A stretch of DNA of 64,000 bases, taken from UBA1757 sp963617485 (lineage in GTDB: Bacteria > Bacteroidota > Bacteroidia > Bacteroidales > UBA1402). Both the position numbers and the translations under genes were made by a program. Below the pieces are notes generated by a model. That model did not search any database, was not told the origin of the DNA, and was given only the letters and a program-made list of their open reading frames with translations. The stretch spans positions 157,550 to 221,549 of the forward strand of contig CAVEPA010000002.1 of assembly GCA_963617485.1 (NCBI GenBank), given 5' to 3'. Shown here one piece after another: positions 44,363 to 53,281 of the stretch. Position 1 is the stretch's first letter; every line of letters starts with the position of its first letter.

Positions 44363-45733
44363 ATGAAAAAAACAGCCTTATCTCTAATTCTCCTGTGCTG
44401 TCTGCTGCAGGCTTGTACCTATGGAAGTTTGATAGGCAACAGCGAACAACCCGAAAAAGATAAGCTCAGCACCGCCATGGCTACTTTCGACGTGCAGTCG
44501 GCCACCGTGCTGACCGATTCTATCCGGCAACGCAGCAACCGTGCCGTGGTGGGTGAATATACCGACCCTTATTTCGGAACCACTCAGGCTGGTTTTATGT
44601 GCCAGCTTTATTGCCCGCCAGCCTTCAAGTTCCCCACCATCACCGACAACAAGATAGACTCTGTTTTCCTCTATCTGTTTTACGACGAGTGGTTCGGCGA
44701 TGACGATGCCCTGCTCGAAGCTTCCGTCTACAAGCTCGACCGCAAGCTCGATTTGGATGCGACCTATTACACCAATATTGACGTTGACTCCTATTGCTCG
44801 CGCAGCGAACGGCTGGGCGCGGCCACTTTTACGCCTCAGAGCGCTGAAAACAGCTGGACCGACGGCACCGATTACTGTGTGCGTGTGGCTTTGAGTACCG
44901 CTTTTGCCGAGCAGCTTTTACAAGATTATCTGGCCGACAGCACGCGCTTTGACGGGCCGCGCAATTTTGCCGATTGTTTCGAAGGCCTTTATATAACAAG
45001 CACTTACGGCAATGGTGGCTTGGTGTACATCACCGATGCTCAATTGGAAATTTGCTACCGCATCAAACATTTGGGCAGCGACGGTGTGCTGCGCGACACC
45101 ACTTCGGCCAGCTACTTCCCCATGTCTAAGGAAGTGAAGCAAATCAACTCCTACTCTCATCCCGATTTGACTTCCTATTTGGCCGATATAGACAACGACA
45201 CACTCAACTTTATCTATGCGCCTGCAGGTCTATATACCCAAGTGAGTCTTCCTCTAAATGAAATCTGTAGCCAACTCAGCGAGAAGAACATCAACTATGC
45301 GCGCTTGAAGGTGGCGGCTACAGCCTTGGCCGACGAAGACTGGGCGTTGAGTCCTTCGGAAAAGCTCCTGTTGCTCAATGAAAATTACCTGCACAGCTTC
45401 TTTGACGGTTACTCTACTGCTGACGACCTCTATTCTTTTGTAGCCGAGTACGATGATGATGAAGCCTGTTACATTTTCGATGTGAGCAAGTATGTGCAGA
45501 AATCTATCCGTTCTGCCGATGGTGAATTGGATTCCTCCCAGGTTTTCGTTCCTTTCGACAAGATGGTGATTGTGCCTGTCGAGGAAGTGCAAAATACCGA
45601 CAAAGTCTCGCTATATTTATTGCAGGATGTGCGTCCGTCTGCCCTAAAGTTGCGCAGTGGCAATATCCTGAATGGGGATCGTCGCATGATGCTGGAGTTG
45701 GTTTATAGCTCCAAGCGTAGTATGGTGATGTAG
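44363..45733 (+). CDS. DUF4270 family lipoprotein
   Basis: This 456-residue protein has a lipoprotein signal (LILLCCLLQACTYG) and the DUF4270 pattern: an N-terminal segment TAMATFDVQSATVLTDSI, then GEYTDPYFGTTQAGFMCQLY, then long stretches of beta structure rich in Asp, Tyr and Ser. DUF4270 proteins are Bacteroidetes-specific and uncharacterised; some sit near glycogen synthase, as here. It is probably on the outer-membrane or periplasmic side. The stop is followed within 3 bp by the palindromic repeat at 45736. Confidence 0.82.
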   Translation: MKKTALSLILLCCLLQACTYGSLIGNSEQPEKDKLSTAMATFDVQSATVLTDSIRQRSNRAVVGEYTDPYFGTTQAGFMCQLYCPPAFKFPTITDNKIDSVFLYLFYDEWFGDDDALLEASVYKLDRKLDLDATYYTNIDVDSYCSRSERLGAATFTPQSAENSWTDGTDYCVRVALSTAFAEQLLQDYLADSTRFDGPRNFADCFEGLYITSTYGNGGLVYITDAQLEICYRIKHLGSDGVLRDTTSASYFPMSKEVKQINSYSHPDLTSYLADIDNDTLNFIYAPAGLYTQVSLPLNEICSQLSEKNINYARLKVAATALADEDWALSPSEKLLLLNENYLHSFFDGYSTADDLYSFVAEYDDDEACYIFDVSKYVQKSIRSADGELDSSQVFVPFDKMVIVPVEEVQNTDKVSLYLLQDVRPSALKLRSGNILNGDRRMMLELVYSSKRSMVM

Positions 45734-45735
45734 GG

Positions 45736-46014
45736 CTTATGCGGCCTTCTCGGCCATTTCCGGCTTTGTCATCAGTCGCGTAGGCCCGCTACGCTCCTTC
45801 TTCCAAAACCGAAACTGCCTCGAAAATGCCGCATAAGGTTTTGGAAGCCTTCTCGGCCATTTCCGGCTTTGTCATCAGTCGCGTAGGCCCGCTACGCTCC
45901 TTCTTCCAAAACCGAAACTGCCTCGAAAATGCCGCATAAGGTTTTGGAAGCCTTTTCGGCCATTTCCGGCTTTGTCATCAGTCGCGTAGGCCCGCGTAGG
46001 CCCACTACACGCAC
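45736..46014. repeat. 103-bp tandem repeat with palindromic structure (about 2.6 copies)
   Basis: Copies begin at 45744, 45847 and 45950, so the period is 103 bp; the third copy is partial and has a changed 3' end. The first copy is bounded by a 10-bp inverted repeat (CTTATGCGGC at 45736-45745 and GCCGCATAAG at 45828-45837). Each full unit also holds a hairpin (GCGTAG-GCCCG-CTACGC, 45778-45794 in copy 1) and an inverted pair (CTTCCAAAAC / GTTTTGGAAG). It fills the gap between the convergent DUF4270 and cytidine deaminase genes. Copies 1 and 2 are nearly identical, so the array is recent. It does not code: the period is not a multiple of three. Confidence 0.88.
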
Positions 46015-46024
46015 GTGGGATTGG

Positions 46025-46498
46025 CTATTGGAAGGCCAGAGGCAGCAGTTCGCTGGCCGAATCGATGCGGATAATTTCGTTGCGACCATACAGGAGCACT
46101 CTCAACGGCAGTTGTGAGTGCTTCTCTGTTTCCAGCATCACTTGGCGGCAGGAGCCGCAGGGGCTGACGGCCTTTTCGCAGAAATGGCCGTCGCCCCTGC
46201 GGGCGGCAATGGCCAGTATCCGAGGCTTTTGCTGCGGGTAGTGGGCGGCGGCGGCAAAAAGGGCCACCCTTTCGGCGCAGAGTCCGCTGGGGTAGGCGGC
46301 GTTCTCCTGGTTCGCACCGCTGACGATGCAGCCATTGTCGAGCAGGACGGCGGCTCCTACCCGAAAGTCTGAGTAGGGCGCATAGGCTGCATCGCAGGCC
46401 CTTTTTGCCGCCTCTATGCAGTTTTTTTCGTCGGAATCCAATTCTTCTATGCGACAATATGTTAACTTTGCCCAGATTTTTACCTCTTCCATCATCAT
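46025..46498 (-). CDS. cdd: Cytidine deaminase
   Basis: This 157-residue cytoplasmic enzyme of pyrimidine salvage turns cytidine or deoxycytidine into the uridine form. The zinc site is the tetrameric-type C-A-E and P-C-x-x-C: C74 and E76 in SGLCAERVAL, C114 and C117 in SPCGSCRQV. The start is one of three consecutive ATG codons (46498, 46495, 46492); an in-frame TTG at 46519 overlaps the next gene and is rejected. It is divergent from the glucosaminidase gene with only 13 bp between the starts. A TATTTTTG box (46524-46517, minus) inside that neighbour may serve as its promoter. Confidence 0.93.
   Translation of the reverse strand: MMMEEVKIWAKLTYCRIEELDSDEKNCIEAAKRACDAAYAPYSDFRVGAAVLLDNGCIVSGANQENAAYPSGLCAERVALFAAAAHYPQQKPRILAIAARRGDGHFCEKAVSPCGSCRQVMLETEKHSQLPLRVLLYGRNEIIRIDSASELLPLAFQ
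46463..46470 (+). promoter_or_regulatory. Putative -7 box of the glucosaminidase gene, inside cdd
   Basis: TAACTTTG fits TAnnTTTG and lies 41 bp before ATG 46512, within the first codons of cdd on the other strand. No TTG at the -33 position. Confidence 0.5.
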
Positions 46499-46511
46499 TT
46501 CTTTTTGAGAG

Positions 46512-47660
46512 ATGTACAAAAATAGATTTTTTCCTCGTTATAATAAAACTTTGTCTCGCTGCGGCTTGATAATCTGCTTCTTGCTGGCCATCACCAGCAT
46601 CCCGGCCTATGGCGATGTCAAACTGAAGCCCTATGAGGACTATATCAACAAGTACGCCCCCGATGCCATGAAGCAGCAGATTAAGTATGGTATCCCTGCC
46701 AGTATCACCTTGGCGCAAGGCTTGCTTGAATCGAATGCGGGCAACAGCGAATTGGCACGCCAAAGCAACAATCATTTCGGCATCAAATGCCACAGTTCGT
46801 GGCAGGGCCCTTCGGTAGAATACTTCGACGACGGCAAAATGAGCTGCTTCCGCAAATACGACGATGTGCTCGACTCCTACAACGACCATTCGCTGTTTTT
46901 GGTAACACGGACGCGCTACGCTTCACTCTTCGATATCAACGTCAAGAACTACAAGGCTTGGGCCAAGGGCCTGAAAGAGGCCGGTTATGCCACCGACAAA
47001 CAGTACGACAAAAAACTCGTCCGCATCATCGAACTCTACGACTTGAACCAGTATACTATTTTGGCCACCCGTCCTTACAAAGCCCGCCGCCTGATGGCAC
47101 AAATGGAAAAAGAGAACAGCCGAATAGACACTCCCGTCAAAGAGAAGCCCCAAACCGAAACGGCTGTCAAAACCAAGCGCAAGGCCCAATCTTCCAAATC
47201 TTCCAAATCGGTACTGCCCAAAACAGCCACACAGCGTCAGGCAGTGATAAAAAATGCCAAAGACTATCATGTGTTGGCTCAGGGAGAATCCGCCTCGCAG
47301 CACGCCATTGCGGCCGAAGTGACCCATGATATCCAGTACAAGGGCAGTGTTCCTTATATTGTGGTTCATTATGGTGACAACTACAAGACCATTGCCAACG
47401 AATTCAACGTTTCGCCGGCCCGCCTGCGCAAACTCAACGAATGGCCCAAAGACTATCAAATCAAGCCTGGCGACATGGTTTATCTCGGCCGGAAGGGTAA
47501 GGCTTGGGAAGGCGAAAGCGCCACACATATTGTTCGCGAGAACGACAGTATGTACAGCATAGCCCAACAATATGCCTTGCAGATGAATGCCCTCTATAAG
47601 CTGAACGGTATGCAGTGGGGGCAGCCACTCTATGTGGGACAGGAACTCAAATTAAGATGA
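46512..47660 (+). CDS. Glucosaminidase-domain lysozyme-like protein with two LysM domains
   Basis: This 382-residue protein has a signal peptide (LIICFLLAITSIPAYG). The mature N-terminal domain (about residues 45-190) is of the FlgJ/mannosyl-glycoprotein endo-beta-N-acetylglucosaminidase type: GIPASITLAQGLLESNAG with the catalytic Glu in LLES, then NNHFGIKC. A charged Lys/Ser/Thr linker (about 200-245) follows, and then two LysM repeats (about 281-325 VVHYGDNYKTIANEFNV and 338-382 HIVRENDSMYSIAQQYAL) that bind peptidoglycan. It probably cuts glycan strands in the periplasm during growth or division. The start is only 13 bp from the divergent cdd. Confidence 0.93.
   Translation: MYKNRFFPRYNKTLSRCGLIICFLLAITSIPAYGDVKLKPYEDYINKYAPDAMKQQIKYGIPASITLAQGLLESNAGNSELARQSNNHFGIKCHSSWQGPSVEYFDDGKMSCFRKYDDVLDSYNDHSLFLVTRTRYASLFDINVKNYKAWAKGLKEAGYATDKQYDKKLVRIIELYDLNQYTILATRPYKARRLMAQMEKENSRIDTPVKEKPQTETAVKTKRKAQSSKSSKSVLPKTATQRQAVIKNAKDYHVLAQGESASQHAIAAEVTHDIQYKGSVPYIVVHYGDNYKTIANEFNVSPARLRKLNEWPKDYQIKPGDMVYLGRKGKAWEGESATHIVRENDSMYSIAQQYALQMNALYKLNGMQWGQPLYVGQELKLR
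46517..46524 (-). promoter_or_regulatory. Putative -7 box of cdd, inside the glucosaminidase gene
   Basis: Read on the minus strand the site is TATTTTTG. It would give a leader of about 12 nt before ATG 46498. It overlaps codons 2-5 of the divergent gene. Confidence 0.45.
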
Positions 47661-47691
47661 AAACTATTATCAATCAATTATATAAACAGTT

Positions 47692-50598
47692 ATGAAAAAA
47701 CTTCAGCTAATGTTGATGGCTGTGTTGGTACTGGCTATCAATGCATGTCAGCCCGCTTATCAAAGCGTTGAAGGTGACCCGATGCAGACTCGCATCTATA
47801 CTTTGGACAATGGCCTGACGGTGTACATCTCTCCCAATGAGGACGAACCGCGCATCCAGACCTATGTGGCCGTGCGCGCCGGCGGTAAGAACGACCCTGC
47901 CGAAACTACCGGTCTGGCCCACTATTTCGAACACTTGATGTTCAAAGGGACCAAACAGTTCGGTACGGCAAATTATGAGCTGGAAAAACCGATGCTCGAC
48001 CAAATTGAAGCCCTCTACGAAGTATACCGCAGCAAGACCGATGAGGCTGAACGCGCCGCCATCTATCATCAGATAGACAGTATCTCTTACGAGGCCTCCA
48101 AAATCTTCATTCCAAACGAGTACGACAAACTGATGTCCGCTATCGGTTCTGACGGCACCAATGCTTTTACCAGCTACGATGCCACGGCTTACACGGAGAA
48201 TATCCCCTCCAATCAGCTTGAGAACTGGGCCCGCATTCAGGGCGACCGTTTTGTGAATCCCGTTATCCGCGGCTTCCACACCGAGTTGGAAACCATCTAC
48301 GAGGAAAAGAACATGTCGCTTACCCAGGATTCCCGCAAGGTGTACGAGCGCGTCTTCAAGATGCTTTTCCCCAACCATCCTTACGGCAACCAGAGCATTC
48401 TGGGTTCACAGGAACATCTGAAGAATCCTTCCATCACCAACATCAAGAATTTCCACAAGACTTACTATGTGCCCAACAACATGGTTGTCTGTCTGGCCGG
48501 TGACGTTGACCCCGACCAGGCCATCAAGGTAATTAAAAAGTACTTCGGACAGATGAAGCCCAACCGCAATCTGCCTGCACGTCCAGCTTTGGATTGCCAG
48601 CCTTCGCAAACGCAGCAGACGGCCGAAGTGTTCGGCAACGATGCCGAAATGGTCAGCATTGCATGGCCTTATCCCGGCGAACGCAGCATCGACAGCGAGA
48701 TGATGTCTTTGATAGACATGATACTTTGCAACGGCACGGCCGGTCTTATCGACCTTGACATCAACCAGCAGCAGAAAGCGCTGGGTGTGGGCAGCGGCTG
48801 TTACGGCCTGAGCGATCACGGCACTTTCCTTATTATGGGTTATCCCAAGCAGGGCCAGACCCTCGACCAGGTGAAAGACCTTATGCTGGCTGAAGTGGAG
48901 AAACTTAAGAAGGGTGAATTCGACGATTATTTGCTTCAGGCTACGGTCAACCAGTTCAAGCTGCGTCAAATCCGTCAGCAGGAAGACAACCGTGGCCGCG
49001 TGTCCGTTATGCTGGATGCCTTTACCAACGAAAGGGATTGGCAAGACCAGGTGACCAGCCTCGACCGTATGGGCAAGGTGACCAAGGAAGACGTGGTGGC
49101 TTACGCAAACAAATGGCTTACCGACGGCTATGCTCTTGTGTACAAGCGTATCGGCCAGGACCCCAACGAAATCAAGATTGCCAAGCCGGCCATTACGCCT
49201 ATCTTGACCAACCGCGACTCTGTCAGCGACTTCCTGCGCGAAATCAAGGAGAGCCAGGTTGAGCCTATCCAGCCTGCCTTTGTTGACTTTGCCAAGGCTA
49301 TCCAGAATTTCGACGTTACGGCCAAAGACGGTGCCAACTGGCCTGTCAAGTACATCCACAATGCCGAAAACCAGCTCTTTACGCTCGAATACCGTTTCGA
49401 ACTGGGCGAAGAACACAACAAACTGCTGTCGATGGCTTTCGACTATCTCAACTACCTGGGAACTTCTGCCCGCAGCAGCGAAGATGTCAAGAAGGAATGG
49501 TACCGTCTGGCATGCTCTTTCCAGGCTTACACCTCTACTTCTACCAGTTCTGTCAGACTCTCCGGTCTGGGCGAGAACCTGACGCAGGCCATTGCCCTGG
49601 CCGACGAACTCTTGCTGGATGCCCAGGTGGACGAAATAGCCTTCAAACACTACATCGACGATATCATCAAGTCGCGTGAGGACTCCAAGCGCAACCAGTC
49701 GACCATCTTCTCGAAACTGCGCAGCTATATGTACTATGGTCCCAAGGCTACCAGAAATGTCCTCAGCAACCAAGAACTGAAGAAACTGAAGGCTGCCGAC
49801 CTGATGCAGGCCATCAGAAATCTTGTCTCCTATCCGCACACCATTCTGTATTACGGCCCCGACAGCCAGGAAGCCCTGACGGCCAAGATTGCCGCTTCGA
49901 GTACCCTGCCTGCCGCCGTCAATGCCGGCATGCCCTCGGTTATTGTTGAACCCGCCACCACCCGCGAACACAAGGTCTACTTTGCCCATTATCCTGCCAA
50001 GCAGATTTATATGGCTTCGTTCTCCAATACCGAAGAACCCTACGATGCTTCCAGAAAGGCCATCATTGACCTCTACGACCAGTATTTCGGCGGTGGCATG
50101 AACGGTATCGTTTTCCAGGAAATGCGTGAAGCCCGTGGTTTGGCCTATACGGCAGCCGCCTACTATTCCGATTTCGGACGCAAGGAGCTGCCTTACTATG
50201 TAGGTACCTATATTGCCACACAGAACGACAAGATGAAGGATGCTATGGATGCCTTTATGAGTATCATCAACGATATGCCCGAGTCGCAGGCCGCCTTCGA
50301 ATTGGCCAAGAGCAGCATGGAAGCCTCTCTCAGAACCGAGCGCATCAACCGATTCAGCATCTTCAACTATTACTACCGCATGCAGTATTACGGTCTCGAC
50401 CATGATATCCGTCAGGATGTATTCGAAGCTTTGCCCGCGCTCGGTTTGGAACAGGTAAAGGCTTTCCAGCAGCAATACGTCAAGGACAGAACCTATACTT
50501 GGGCTATCTTGGGTGACCGCAACGATTTGGATTTCAAGCACATGAGCCAGATGGGCAAGGTTGAGAAACTCAGTCTGGAAACCATTTTCGGATATTGA
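47692..50598 (+). CDS. M16 family zinc protease (pitrilysin-like) lipoprotein
   Basis: This 968-residue protein has a lipoprotein signal (VLVLAINACQ). The inverted zinc motif H-x-x-E-H is at residues 77-81 (HYFEH), followed by LMFKGTKQFG, with the distal Glu in LETIYEEKN. Two homologous M16 halves are visible, the second non-catalytic (GGMNGIVFQEMREARGLAYTA is its R/Y signature region). Such single-chain M16 proteases degrade peptides in the periplasm. The lipid anchor fits that place. It is followed 23 bp later by the MFS gene, suggesting an operon with it and the helicase. Confidence 0.94.
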   Translation: MKKLQLMLMAVLVLAINACQPAYQSVEGDPMQTRIYTLDNGLTVYISPNEDEPRIQTYVAVRAGGKNDPAETTGLAHYFEHLMFKGTKQFGTANYELEKPMLDQIEALYEVYRSKTDEAERAAIYHQIDSISYEASKIFIPNEYDKLMSAIGSDGTNAFTSYDATAYTENIPSNQLENWARIQGDRFVNPVIRGFHTELETIYEEKNMSLTQDSRKVYERVFKMLFPNHPYGNQSILGSQEHLKNPSITNIKNFHKTYYVPNNMVVCLAGDVDPDQAIKVIKKYFGQMKPNRNLPARPALDCQPSQTQQTAEVFGNDAEMVSIAWPYPGERSIDSEMMSLIDMILCNGTAGLIDLDINQQQKALGVGSGCYGLSDHGTFLIMGYPKQGQTLDQVKDLMLAEVEKLKKGEFDDYLLQATVNQFKLRQIRQQEDNRGRVSVMLDAFTNERDWQDQVTSLDRMGKVTKEDVVAYANKWLTDGYALVYKRIGQDPNEIKIAKPAITPILTNRDSVSDFLREIKESQVEPIQPAFVDFAKAIQNFDVTAKDGANWPVKYIHNAENQLFTLEYRFELGEEHNKLLSMAFDYLNYLGTSARSSEDVKKEWYRLACSFQAYTSTSTSSVRLSGLGENLTQAIALADELLLDAQVDEIAFKHYIDDIIKSREDSKRNQSTIFSKLRSYMYYGPKATRNVLSNQELKKLKAADLMQAIRNLVSYPHTILYYGPDSQEALTAKIAASSTLPAAVNAGMPSVIVEPATTREHKVYFAHYPAKQIYMASFSNTEEPYDASRKAIIDLYDQYFGGGMNGIVFQEMREARGLAYTAAAYYSDFGRKELPYYVGTYIATQNDKMKDAMDAFMSIINDMPESQAAFELAKSSMEASLRTERINRFSIFNYYYRMQYYGLDHDIRQDVFEALPALGLEQVKAFQQQYVKDRTYTWAILGDRNDLDFKHMSQMGKVEKLSLETIFGY

Positions 50599-50621
50599 TT
50601 CTTTAACACGCAATCCGGCGA

Positions 50622-51821
50622 ATGGAAGCAATCGGCTCTACAGTGGCACAGGAGAAGCTTTGGAACAGCAATTACATCAAGGCTCTCCTGTGCAACTTTA
50701 TGATTTTCTTCTCATTTATGTTGGTGGTGCCTTTGCTGCCCATTTACCTGCAAGAGCGTTTCGCTGCCGACAAACACATGATAGGAATCGTTCTGAGCGG
50801 CTATACCATTGTCTCCCTGATAACCCGCGCCTTCAGCGGTTTTTTGGTGGATAGTCTGCCGCGCAAGACACTGCTGCTGATTAGTTTCTGCTTTATGTTC
50901 CTGTTTTTTGCAGGCTACATTCTGGCCGGGTCGCTGCTGCTTTTTGCTGTAGTCAGGACGCTGCACGGTGCGCCTTTCGGGCTTACCACGGTGGCCAACA
51001 GCACGGTGGCCATCGATGTGTTGCCTTCTAGCAGGAGGTCCGAAGGCATCGGCTATTACGGACTCAGTAACAATGTGGCCACGGCCATCAGTCCGTCTAT
51101 AGCGGTGCTGATTTACCAGCAGACCCACAACTTCAACATCCTGTTTTCCATTTCGATGTTGGTGGCGGCGCTGGGCCTTGTCATCGCAGCTACTATCAAA
51201 GTACCCGAACGGGAATTGCAGAAGGGCAAGCAGGTGCTGTCGCTCGACCGCTTCTTTCTGGTGCCCGCCTGGCCATTGGCCACCAACGTTGTCTGCTTCG
51301 GCTTGTCCTATGGCGTCATTTCCACCTATGTGGCCATCTACGGGCAGGAGGTCTTGGGCATAGAAGGCGGCAGCGGCTATTTCTTTTTGATATTGGCCTT
51401 GTCGCTTATCGTTTCCCGTCTGACGGGCAGCCGTCACCTCAGAAACGGGCAGGTGTCGCACAATGCTGCAGTGGGCTCTGTCATTTCGCTGTTCGGCTAT
51501 CTGCTGTTTGCACTGGTACCCAGCGGCATTGGCTATTTTGGAGCGGCGGCCCTCATTGGTCTGGGCAACGGACATCTGTATCCGGCCTGTCAGAACATGT
51601 TTGTCGATATGGCTCCCAATTCGCGCCGGGGAACGGCCAACTCTTCCATGATGATATCGTGGGACCTCGGCGGCGGTCTGGGCATCCTCTTGGCTGGATT
51701 CGTATTGCAGCACAGCTCCTATATGGCTGCTTTTCTGATGGCTTGGGGCTTTAACCTTCTTGGTGTATTGGGCTATCATCTTTTCGCCAGGAAACATTTT
51801 GAAACGCATAAACTAAGATAA
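50622..51821 (+). CDS. MFS transporter
   Basis: This 399-residue inner-membrane protein has about 12 transmembrane helices. MFS signatures visible are the loop 2-3 motif GFLVDSLPRKTLLL, VRTLHGAPFGLTTVANSTVAID after helix 4, and a matching motif in the second half (SRLTGSRHLRNG). The general motifs fit a drug/proton antiporter or sugar-type carrier; the substrate cannot be named. The start lies 23 bp after the M16 gene and its stop is 2 bp before the DEAD-box gene start. Confidence 0.9.
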   Translation: MEAIGSTVAQEKLWNSNYIKALLCNFMIFFSFMLVVPLLPIYLQERFAADKHMIGIVLSGYTIVSLITRAFSGFLVDSLPRKTLLLISFCFMFLFFAGYILAGSLLLFAVVRTLHGAPFGLTTVANSTVAIDVLPSSRRSEGIGYYGLSNNVATAISPSIAVLIYQQTHNFNILFSISMLVAALGLVIAATIKVPERELQKGKQVLSLDRFFLVPAWPLATNVVCFGLSYGVISTYVAIYGQEVLGIEGGSGYFFLILALSLIVSRLTGSRHLRNGQVSHNAAVGSVISLFGYLLFALVPSGIGYFGAAALIGLGNGHLYPACQNMFVDMAPNSRRGTANSSMMISWDLGGGLGILLAGFVLQHSSYMAAFLMAWGFNLLGVLGYHLFARKHFETHKLR

Positions 51822-51823
51822 TT

Positions 51824-53263
51824 ATGACCTTCGAAGAACTCGATTTGGAAGACGAAATACTGGACGGACTGTGGGACATGAACTTCCGCGAATGCACGCC
51901 CATACAAGAACAGGCTATCCCCATTCTGTTGGAAGGCCGCGACCTGATAGGCTGTGCGCAAACCGGAACCGGCAAAACGGCCGCCTACCTGCTGCCCATC
52001 CTCAACGACTTGCTCATAGAGCACGAAGATCATCAAGAAGCCATCCATGCCGTCATTATGGTGCCCACGCGTGAATTGGCTCAGCAGATAGACCAGCAGG
52101 TACAGGGCTTTGCCTACTATCTGCCTGTTTCATCGGTGGCGGTGTACGGCGGTAGTGACGGCATTGTTTGGGAACAGCAGAAGAAAGGCCTCGACTCGGC
52201 TGCCGACATGGTGATAGCCACGCCCGGGCGTCTGTTGTCATACCTGAAACTGGGGCTTATCGACCTTTCACACGTGACGCATTTTGTACTTGACGAGGCC
52301 GACCGCATGCTTGACATGGGTTTCATCGACGACATTATGCAGGTGATTTCCAATATTCCCCGCCAGCGACAGACGATGTTGTTTTCGGCTACTATGCCTC
52401 CAAAAATCAGGGACCTTGCCCGTCAGATTATGAACAGTCCGGCCGAGATACGTTTGTCGGTGTCCAAACCCAACAGTAACATCACCCAGCTGGCCTGTTT
52501 GTGTTACGAGGCTCAGAAACCGTCCTTGGTGCAGCATCTGCTCAAGGAGTTGAAGCCTAGCGAAAAAGTCATCATCTTTGCTTCTTCTAAGTTGAAAGTG
52601 AAGGAGTTGGCCCGTCTGCTCAAGAGCATGCACTTGAATGTGGTGGAAATGCACTCCGACCTCGACCAGAGCGTGCGCGAAGAAGTGATGCTCAGTTTTA
52701 AGAGCGGTAAGCACAATGTGCTGGTGGCTACCGATATCGTGGCCCGTGGTATCGACATCGAAGATATCAGTATGGTTATCAATTACGATGTGCCTCACGA
52801 CCCCGAAGACTATGTACACCGTATCGGGCGTACGGCGCGTGCCGGTGAGAAAGGCAGCGGTGTCACTTTTGTGGAAGAGGACGAACAGTGGCGTTTTGCG
52901 CAGATAGAAGCTTTCTTGGAAAAAGAAATCGACAAGATGCCCTTGCCTGCCGACATGGGTCCGGGCCCCGAATATCATCCCGAGCGCTTCAAACGCCGGA
53001 AATCCGCTCAAGGACGTGGCAAATCGGACCGTTCGCAACGCGGAAAGCAGCGCCACGGCGGCAAGTCTGGCGACAAACGTCAAGATGGTAAACCCAGCCG
53101 GAAGCCCGCACGACAGACCGCCGGCAATGCCAATCCCGAAGGAACCAAGCCAGCCGAGGCTGCCCAACCAGTGGATGGAACCAAACCCAAGAAAAAACGT
53201 CATTCGCATCACCGTCCCAAATCGGGCCAGCGCCCGAGCCAACCCAGCCAGTCAGGAACCTAA
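51824..53263 (+). CDS. DEAD-box ATP-dependent RNA helicase
   Basis: This 479-residue cytoplasmic helicase has all core motifs: Q motif (CTPIQEQAIP), Walker A AQTGTGKT at residues 45-52, PTRELAQQ, DEAD at residues 157-160, SATMPP, and VARGIDIE with HRIGRTARAG. The C-terminal 95 residues form a basic, Lys/Arg/Gly/Pro-rich tail (RKSAQGRGKSDRSQRG and similar), typical of cold-shock or ribosome-assembly RNA helicases in Bacteroidetes. It lies 2 bp after an MFS gene and 18 bp before an HTCS regulator gene, which could therefore be read from the same transcript. Confidence 0.94.
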   Translation: MTFEELDLEDEILDGLWDMNFRECTPIQEQAIPILLEGRDLIGCAQTGTGKTAAYLLPILNDLLIEHEDHQEAIHAVIMVPTRELAQQIDQQVQGFAYYLPVSSVAVYGGSDGIVWEQQKKGLDSAADMVIATPGRLLSYLKLGLIDLSHVTHFVLDEADRMLDMGFIDDIMQVISNIPRQRQTMLFSATMPPKIRDLARQIMNSPAEIRLSVSKPNSNITQLACLCYEAQKPSLVQHLLKELKPSEKVIIFASSKLKVKELARLLKSMHLNVVEMHSDLDQSVREEVMLSFKSGKHNVLVATDIVARGIDIEDISMVINYDVPHDPEDYVHRIGRTARAGEKGSGVTFVEEDEQWRFAQIEAFLEKEIDKMPLPADMGPGPEYHPERFKRRKSAQGRGKSDRSQRGKQRHGGKSGDKRQDGKPSRKPARQTAGNANPEGTKPAEAAQPVDGTKPKKKRHSHHRPKSGQRPSQPSQSGT

Positions 53264-53281
53264 GCTCCAAATATCCCGCCG

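Noticed and set aside
45736..46014. CRISPR array
   Set aside because: Only two full units, 103 bp each, with no unique spacers between short repeats and no cas genes nearby.
48406..50631. 741-codon open frame opposite the M16 protease gene
   Set aside because: Same codon-usage artefact; the M16 gene is complete with H-x-x-E-H and lipoprotein signal.
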